NCBI GenBank assembly: GCA_049652745.1
Contig: JBASEY010000021.1
Span: forward strand, 1-64,000
DNA: 64,000 nucleotides
Source: JBASEY01 sp049652745
Lineage (GTDB): Bacteria; CSSED10-310
Direction of reading: 5' to 3'
A program made the position numbers and the translations under genes. The notes below the pieces were generated by a model that was given only the letters and a program-made list of their open reading frames with translations, was not told where the DNA came from and did no database searches. Shown here one piece after another: positions 59,040 through 64,000 of this stretch (positions are counted from its first letter, which is position 1; each line of letters opens with the position of its first letter).

Positions 59040-61030
59040 ATCTTATACTGAAGTCCAAGTTTGATGTTACGACCAGGCTGCTCGAATCCGATTTCCTGGT
59101 AGTAGTTTTCATCCAGCAGGTTCGTTCCCTGAAGCGTTATGCCAAGACCGAAATCAAAATCGTGTCGAATCGTCACATCCCACAATGTATAAGACGGGAC
59201 GGTCACGGGGTCGCCGGATTTGGCATACTGAATGGCGCTGCCTCGATAGGTGTTGCCGAGAGTGATCCTGGTGCCGAAATCGAATCCATAACCAAGATCG
59301 ACATGCAGATGGTGTTTCGGAACGTAGGGGAGCGATTGAGCCGGCTGTCCCGGGCTCTTGTTTTCGGTCTCCTGATAGGTGTAGGACATCGATCCGAATA
59401 CGCCGACAGTTTCTCCGAAAGCGCCCCAGAGTTCGACGCCCTTGTAGATGGCTTTCTCGATGTTTTCGTACAGAGAATTTTTGTCCGGCCGCAGGATTTT
59501 ATCGTCGACATCGTAATAAAAGCCGGAAAGACCCAGGTCGAACGCATCGTGTTTCATGGTATAGCCAAGCGTATACTGCATGGAAACTTCCGAATTCAGG
59601 GTGGTTACATCTTTCGGCTCATAAAGATCGATGTTCGAGAACAGTTCGTGCATGTTCGGGAAGCGGTTTTTCTTGCCGACACCGAACGTGATTTCGTTCA
59701 TTTCGTCAAGCGGAACGTTTGCCAACAGATTGAACCCGAAAGAATTCACATCTTTTGTTCGTGCGGCGATGCTGGAAGCTTTCCCTTCGACATTTTTATA
59801 ATCGTCGAACTGGTACTGTTCGTATGCGGCGCCAATCTGCAGATTGAGTTTTTCAATTGGCAGCCATTCAGTTTCGACTGCGAAAGAGGTTGTCATCGAT
59901 GTATATTCTTCCCAGGGTAAACCAACATTGTCCTGGGCGGAGTGAAAATCGTAAACACCGTTAAATGCCGCCCGAAGATCGAAATTCTCCTGCAATGCCC
60001 AGCCGGTCCTCAACACTGCGCCGGCCGACCAATCGTCATATTTGCTGATCCAGTCAATTTTGGTGCGTTCGACATCTTTAAAAACCTCGAGAGTGTTATC
60101 ATACTTGTGATAAAAAATATTTCCGCGCAGATCACCTTTTTCACCCAATTGCTGTCGACCGGCAAGGATCAAGCTGTATTTTTTCCATTCGGTGAAATCC
60201 CAGTATCTCACTTTGTCGGCAGGATTGGTCGTCGGCGGAATGCCTTTACTGGCGTCCTGGTAATTGAATGACAGAGTCATCTCTCCATCATCCCATTCAC
60301 GCCCGCCTTTCGCTCCGGCGCTCCACTGTTCGTATTGGGAGTTTTCCCGGATACCGCCGTTTTCCAAATAGTTGCCGTCTTTGTCATACGTCGGTTTGAA
60401 ATCGTCCGACAGACGCCAGCCATCGGATTTTCTGTAACCGGCGGACAGTTGATAATAATAATCGTTGATCTTTCGGCCATGACCCAAACGCGAGACCAAA
60501 TTACCTTCCTGATCGATTGAAGCCAGCAGGTTCAAGTTGGGCTGTGTGCCCGGCTTGGCGGAAACAAGCGAAAGGGCTCCGCCCATGGCATTCGGCCCAT
60601 ACAACACAGATGCGTTGCCTCGCACGATTTTCATTTCGGCGATGTTATCCAATGGAAGCTCTGACGAATCTATATCGGAATAGTAAGGTGACGCCATCGG
60701 AACACCGTCATAGAGGATCGTCAGATATTTTTGAGAAAAACCTCGAAGCATAATCTGAGGTTCGTTCTTGTTGCCGACGGTGACGGTTATTCCGGGCAGT
60801 CGACGAGCCACATCGACGACATCTTCCTTGAGTTCGGCATCGAATGTTTCCGTGTCGACGGTTGTAACGGCGTTTGTTTCCGCTCGGACTTCAGCGCCGA
60901 CAACCTCGATTTTTCCCAGGTCGAATACCATCAAGTCATCACGGGACTGATCTGCCCCGAAAACACTGTCATGGTAAAGGCCTGCGAAGGCGATAAAAAA
61001 GACAAAAGCGATACAAAAATAGCGGTTCAT
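59036..61030 (-). CDS. TonB-dependent outer-membrane receptor
   Basis: A 664-residue receptor with a signal peptide (YFCIAFVFFIAFAGLYHDSVFG), a short TonB-box-like DLGKIEVVG, and a plug domain (about 45-160: ELKEDVVDVARRLPGITV, MLRGFSQKYLTILYDGVPM and VLYGPNAMGGALSLVSAKPG). A 22-strand-type barrel follows, ending in a C-terminal aromatic-rich strand (IKLGLQYKI). It takes up siderophores, cobalamin or another metal complex with energy from TonB. The ATG at 61030 has AAAGGAG 5 bases upstream. It is the first gene of the five-gene uptake operon. Confidence 0.95.
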   Translation of the reverse strand: MNRYFCIAFVFFIAFAGLYHDSVFGADQSRDDLMVFDLGKIEVVGAEVRAETNAVTTVDTETFDAELKEDVVDVARRLPGITVTVGNKNEPQIMLRGFSQKYLTILYDGVPMASPYYSDIDSSELPLDNIAEMKIVRGNASVLYGPNAMGGALSLVSAKPGTQPNLNLLASIDQEGNLVSRLGHGRKINDYYYQLSAGYRKSDGWRLSDDFKPTYDKDGNYLENGGIRENSQYEQWSAGAKGGREWDDGEMTLSFNYQDASKGIPPTTNPADKVRYWDFTEWKKYSLILAGRQQLGEKGDLRGNIFYHKYDNTLEVFKDVERTKIDWISKYDDWSAGAVLRTGWALQENFDLRAAFNGVYDFHSAQDNVGLPWEEYTSMTTSFAVETEWLPIEKLNLQIGAAYEQYQFDDYKNVEGKASSIAARTKDVNSFGFNLLANVPLDEMNEITFGVGKKNRFPNMHELFSNIDLYEPKDVTTLNSEVSMQYTLGYTMKHDAFDLGLSGFYYDVDDKILRPDKNSLYENIEKAIYKGVELWGAFGETVGVFGSMSYTYQETENKSPGQPAQSLPYVPKHHLHVDLGYGFDFGTRITLGNTYRGSAIQYAKSGDPVTVPSYTLWDVTIRHDFDFGLGITLQGTNLLDENYYQEIGFEQPGRNIKLGLQYKI

Positions 61031-61054
61031 ATGAACTCCTTTCCAAACACGGGA

Positions 61055-61078
61055 GGTTTGAACGTTTCCCTTCAAACC
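61055..61078 (-). promoter_or_regulatory. 5'-leader hairpin before the TonB receptor gene
   Basis: GGTTTGAA (61055-61062) and TTCAAACC (61071-61078) form a perfect 8-base stem with an 8-base loop, about 10 bases upstream of the ribosome site. It could influence translation initiation or be an operator. The wider leader does not match a cobalamin riboswitch. Confidence 0.45.
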
Positions 61079-61139
61079 CTCGAACAAATGGTTGTTCCTG
61101 CTGCGTATCCATAGCGAAATGCGTTAGGTCTGCGCAGTC

Positions 61140-61429
61140 GGAGTGTAAACGGTTGCAAAGTATAAATGATTTTCCGTTAAAGTCAATGAAAGCAGTTTAG
61201 GTTGCAAGGAGGCGGGAGCGCAGAGGGGGAAGGGGTGAGGCGTAAGGGGTGGGGGATGAGAGTTTCAATATCTAATATCCAATCACCAAGTGTTGGATTC
61301 CAGTCTCTAAAGTTTTCTAGTTTTGTTTAGAAAATTCGCAAACCAATATCAACTGAAAATCTCCCAAATCAGCACTCAGCACTCAGGGCTCAGCACTTTG
61401 AATGCGCAGCGTTCAATTCCCTTTCGCTC
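61140..61429. other. Intergenic stretch with word-like repeats
   Basis: No gene. A purine-rich run AGGGGTGAGGCGTAAGGGGT (about 61229-61250), TTTCAATATCTAATATCCAA (61263-61282) and CAGCACTCAGCACTCAGGGC (61371-61391) match, in sense or antisense, the repeat families at 255-284, 2.4 kb, 10.6 kb and 18.2-18.4 kb. Confidence 0.5.
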
Positions 61430-63187
61430 TTAGAAGTCGGCTTCGGGTATAAAGGTGATCAACGGCTCTTGTATTTTTGACAAAGATTCGACTGTTTCGA
61501 CATATTCCATGAATACTTCGGCGTCCTGAAAACCGGTGTCATATCGATAGCTGGTGCAATCCAACAAAATGCCATAGCCATCTCTGCCGGCAGCCAGATA
61601 AGTGTTTGTCGTCATTCGATAGACCGTCGCAGGATCAATGGGAATCCAGTCACCATTCCCATTTGCGAGGGTCATGGAAACAATCCGATCGCCTTTCGGG
61701 CGATTCATATCCGCCGTATATTTCAGATCACTGGTATAGGGGAACGCGCCGTCATTATCTCTGTTTCGAATTCGTTCCATCAACGATTCCATCAAATTTT
61801 TCAGTTGTTCCCCGGTAATTTCCAGAACACAGACAGTATTTTCAAACGGCAGCAGCTCATAGACCATGCCGATGGTTATTTCACCTGCCGGTAGGCCTGT
61901 TCGGACACCTCCAGCGTTTTGAATGGCAAAATCGGCATTCAGGCCGATCTGGCGGGTTTTCCATAGCATCGAATCGGCAATCAGCGGGGCCAGTTCACTG
62001 CCATGATAGAGGATTTCTCCGGACATAGAGTTTCGGGATCCTGGAATCCTCACATTTAGAATGTCTTCGATGCAATACCCCACGACCTGAGCTTTGAGAT
62101 CGTCGATGCCTTCGCGAAATGGGACAATCCAATCCAATACATTCGGGTCTTCGGCGACGATTTCAAACATGACGCTATTCTCGATGGCGTCGACGATTTT
62201 GCGGTGCCATTCATCGTCGACGGCTGTGTACATACCCTGATCGTCTTTTCGATAAAACGTGTCGCCGGCTAATATAGTTGCGTGGCCGTCACAGGAGGTG
62301 ATAATGCCTTTCCGGTCGAATATCACGTCAAGCCGGCCCAAGACTCGAGTATGGGCCCAAGCTTGAACCACGTACACCGGTTTGCCGGAGGGTCCGGTAA
62401 CGATCGTTGGATAGGGACCTTCGACTCCTGGTATAAGGTTATCCGCTTGACCCAGTAGCGTATGGGTATGTCCGCCGATGATGATGTCGATATTATCGAC
62501 GGCTTGGGCCAGCTCGATATCATTTTCATAACCGATATGGGACAACACGATTATTTTATCGACGTCTTTAGAACACAGGGTTTTTACCAGCCTGTCGGTC
62601 GCTGGAATAAAATCTTCGAATTCGATTCTTTTATCCGGATTTGAGGTTTCCGGGGTGTCGGGGGATGCTATTCCGATCACCCCGATTTTATCATGTCCTA
62701 CGTCCAGGATAGTATAGGCTTTCAATTTTCCATTCAGGAGAGGATCTTTCGATGCATCGACATTCCCTGCCAAAACAGGAAAAGCGGCGATATCGACCAG
62801 GTTTGCCAAAACCTCGGACCCTTTGTCGAATTCATGGTTTCCGGTAACCATTGCGTCACATTTCATACGATTGAGCCATTCAAATTCCGGAACACCTTTA
62901 TATTTCGTGAAATATAGTGTTCCTTGAACGGCATCGCCCGCATGTAAAAACACCACATTTTCTTTCTGGTCGCGAACCGTGTCTATTTGTGTGGTCAATC
63001 GAGCAAAGCCACCGGTAGGAACAAGAACTTTTTCGCCGTCTATCTCTGGTGCGGCCGTAACGCTTTCGATGTAAGAATGCGAATCGTTCATATGCAAAAT
63101 CGTCATTTGAATTCCGCCGGCACAAGCTGACAGGAACAAGAAAACCAATATCATAGGGTAAAAAGTTATTTTCCGTAGCAAATTCAT
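61430..63187 (-). CDS. 5'-nucleotidase/2',3'-cyclic phosphodiesterase family lipoprotein
   Basis: A 585-residue metallophosphatase of the UshA/YfkN class. The lipobox is LSAC, so it is a lipoprotein. The N-terminal calcineurin-like domain has ILHMNDSHSYIE, FLHAGDAVQGT, GNHEFDKGSE and HIGYENDIE with GGHTHTLLGQ. The C-terminal domain carries the substrate motif NAGGVRTGLPAGEIT and YRMTTNTYLAAGRDGY. It should dephosphorylate nucleotides outside the inner membrane to salvage nucleosides and phosphate. The start at 63187 has AAAGGAGG 5 bases upstream. Confidence 0.94.
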   Translation of the reverse strand: MNLLRKITFYPMILVFLFLSACAGGIQMTILHMNDSHSYIESVTAAPEIDGEKVLVPTGGFARLTTQIDTVRDQKENVVFLHAGDAVQGTLYFTKYKGVPEFEWLNRMKCDAMVTGNHEFDKGSEVLANLVDIAAFPVLAGNVDASKDPLLNGKLKAYTILDVGHDKIGVIGIASPDTPETSNPDKRIEFEDFIPATDRLVKTLCSKDVDKIIVLSHIGYENDIELAQAVDNIDIIIGGHTHTLLGQADNLIPGVEGPYPTIVTGPSGKPVYVVQAWAHTRVLGRLDVIFDRKGIITSCDGHATILAGDTFYRKDDQGMYTAVDDEWHRKIVDAIENSVMFEIVAEDPNVLDWIVPFREGIDDLKAQVVGYCIEDILNVRIPGSRNSMSGEILYHGSELAPLIADSMLWKTRQIGLNADFAIQNAGGVRTGLPAGEITIGMVYELLPFENTVCVLEITGEQLKNLMESLMERIRNRDNDGAFPYTSDLKYTADMNRPKGDRIVSMTLANGNGDWIPIDPATVYRMTTNTYLAAGRDGYGILLDCTSYRYDTGFQDAEVFMEYVETVESLSKIQEPLITFIPEADF

Positions 63188-63277
63188 GAAAACCTCCTTT
63201 GCAATCCGCAAACCGTTTTTCCGGCCATAGCGGTCTTTATAGAGTATAGTGATATTGCAGGCAATGAGAAATGGCAA

Positions 63278-63615
63278 TCGATGTTATCTCAGCCTTGGTA
63301 TGTTTAAATGTCTGATTGAAATTTAAGCTTGCTTTATCGGCTAAATTTCGTTATATAACCCACGCGGTTATAGCGGACTCTGTTTCCGCTTGAATCAAGA
63401 GGTAATGTGGAGTAGTGCGCTGAGTTGAATCAACTATACAGTGCAGCCAAAAGACGATGACGCAGAAGCTGAGAAAAGACGAATTCGAAGACCCTGGATC
63501 GTGGTGCGTGAGTGCCGCGACCGCAGCTCTGAACAGTCGGCCGCCATCATCTGATTAGTCCGACAGTTTATCTCCGGTCGCTTTCCACCCGCCGACGACC
63601 GAAATGGAGGTAAAC
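63278..63615 (+). promoter_or_regulatory. Structured 5' leader of the MgtE gene
   Basis: About 260-340 bases without a gene precede mgtE. They contain several strong hairpins: TATAACC-CACGC-GGTTATA (63354-63372), AGTTG-AAT-CAACT (about 63423-63435), TCGTGGTGC-GTGA-GTGCCGCGA (63499-63520, a 9-base stem with two extra GG/CC pairs and a GTGA tetraloop) and a CGGTCG/CGACCG pairing near the ribosome site. The leader does not show the conserved core of the M-box Mg2+ riboswitch as I know it. A cis-regulatory RNA is plausible. Confidence 0.5.
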
Positions 63616-64000
63616 CATGAAGGACCTTCTTATCACTCGAGATCTTCGTGATCTTATCGCGAAGGAAGACACAGTTGCCATCGAAGAGTTTTGTAAGTCG
63701 AACCACCCGGCGTTCATTGCAGAACTTCTGGAAGAACTATCCCCTGAAGAGGCGTGGTATGTGTTGAGCCATGCGGAGGCTATGGAGCGTTCTACGATAT
63801 TCAGCCACTTGGATGCGGAATCGCAAATTGAAATAATCGAAATTCTTCCACGTGAAAAAATGGTTCGGTTGATATCGGACATGCCGCCTGATGATCGTGC
63901 GGATCTTTTCAAAAAATTGCCGGAAGAAAGACGCGATACTATTTTACCGGCGCTCGCCCAGGCGGAAAGGGAGGATATTCGACGGCTGACGGCGCATGAG
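63616..64000 (+). CDS. mgtE: MgtE magnesium transporter, N-terminal part
   Basis: The frame opens at ATG 63616 after TGGAGGT and runs off the window with 128 codons read. The sequence matches the cytoplasmic MgtE N domain: a superhelix of repeated helices, FIAELLEELSPEEAWYVLSH, EIIEILPREKMVRLISDMPP and DDRADLFKKLPEERRDTILP. In the full protein CBS domains and five membrane helices follow, and the N and CBS domains gate the channel by sensing Mg2+. A structured leader precedes it. Confidence 0.9.

Noticed and set aside
61030..61200. Cobalamin riboswitch before the TonB receptor
   Set aside because: None of the conserved B12-box elements were found. Only an 8-bp hairpin is visible.
63278..63615. 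M-box (ykoK) Mg2+ riboswitch or yybP-ykoY element before mgtE
   Set aside because: The conserved core sequences are absent. A GGAGTAG string alone is not enough for a yybP-ykoY call.

Overview
The window looks like a chromosomal stretch of a diderm (Gram-negative) bacterium. The evidence is a TonB-dependent receptor, several lipoproteins with lipoboxes, a periplasmic 5'-nucleotidase, a DevBCA-type exporter and a sigma-54-like promoter. Base composition looks moderate and TGA is used as an ordinary stop codon. The phylum cannot be assigned: the mix of LVIVD and Ycf48-like beta-propellers, GT-C type membrane proteins, an FHA-ABC transporter and abundant decayed intergenic repeats would fit a Desulfobacterota-like or candidate-phylum genome, but that is impression, not proof.

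Layout. 1-2.4 kb: a secreted protein and an M19 dipeptidase. 2.8-6.7 kb: a tRNA-Asn whose 3' end heads a decayed integration zone, with a duplicated 110-bp junction, remnants of a serine recombinase and of a UvrD-like helicase, an ankyrin-repeat protein and a DUF4143-type ATPase broken by one stop codon. 7.7-10.6 kb: a FecCD-type ABC importer. 10.7-21.3 kb: a gene-cassette array with the hallmarks of an integron, all genes on the minus strand. 21.7-25.4 kb: a TetR-controlled DevBCA-like exporter. 25.8-30.6 kb: a four-gene envelope operon (anchored linker protein, OmpA-like lipoprotein, VWA lipoprotein, FHA-ABC transporter). 30.8-35.3 kb: a phospholipase D family synthase, an FMN reductase, a MscS channel and its neighbour. 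35.5-39.2 kb: an AcpS / AMP-ligase / ACP / Kbl-type synthase operon. 39.5-46 kb: EpmA, a HAD phosphatase, a degenerate GGDEF protein, TyrRS and a double-FHA protein. 46.1-54.5 kb: beta-propeller and glycosyltransferase genes. 54.7-55.4 kb: Hsp20 behind a sigma-54-like promoter. 55.5-61 kb: a five-gene TonB/ABC uptake operon. 61.4-64 kb: a surface 5'-nucleotidase and the start of MgtE behind a structured leader.

The most unusual part is the cassette array. Four copies of an attI-like platform are present. Each has a conserved promoter-like element and the boundary motif CATTGTT after which the sequence becomes unrelated. Three of the four are preceded by a 3' fragment of an integron integrase gene, and in those three the distance from the integrase stop codon to the boundary is identical. 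Integrase fragments and cassettes lie on the same strand, so the insertion point is downstream of the integrase gene, the reverse of the classical arrangement. Cassettes include RsgA, a GNAT-YoaP protein, a VOC protein, two ICMT-like methyltransferases, a ParB-like protein, a zinc-ribbon protein and a YTGPGGG-repeat protein. No intact integrase is in the window. A dispersed GGGGACAGACTTC repeat sits at the breakpoints between truncated cassettes and integrase fragments.
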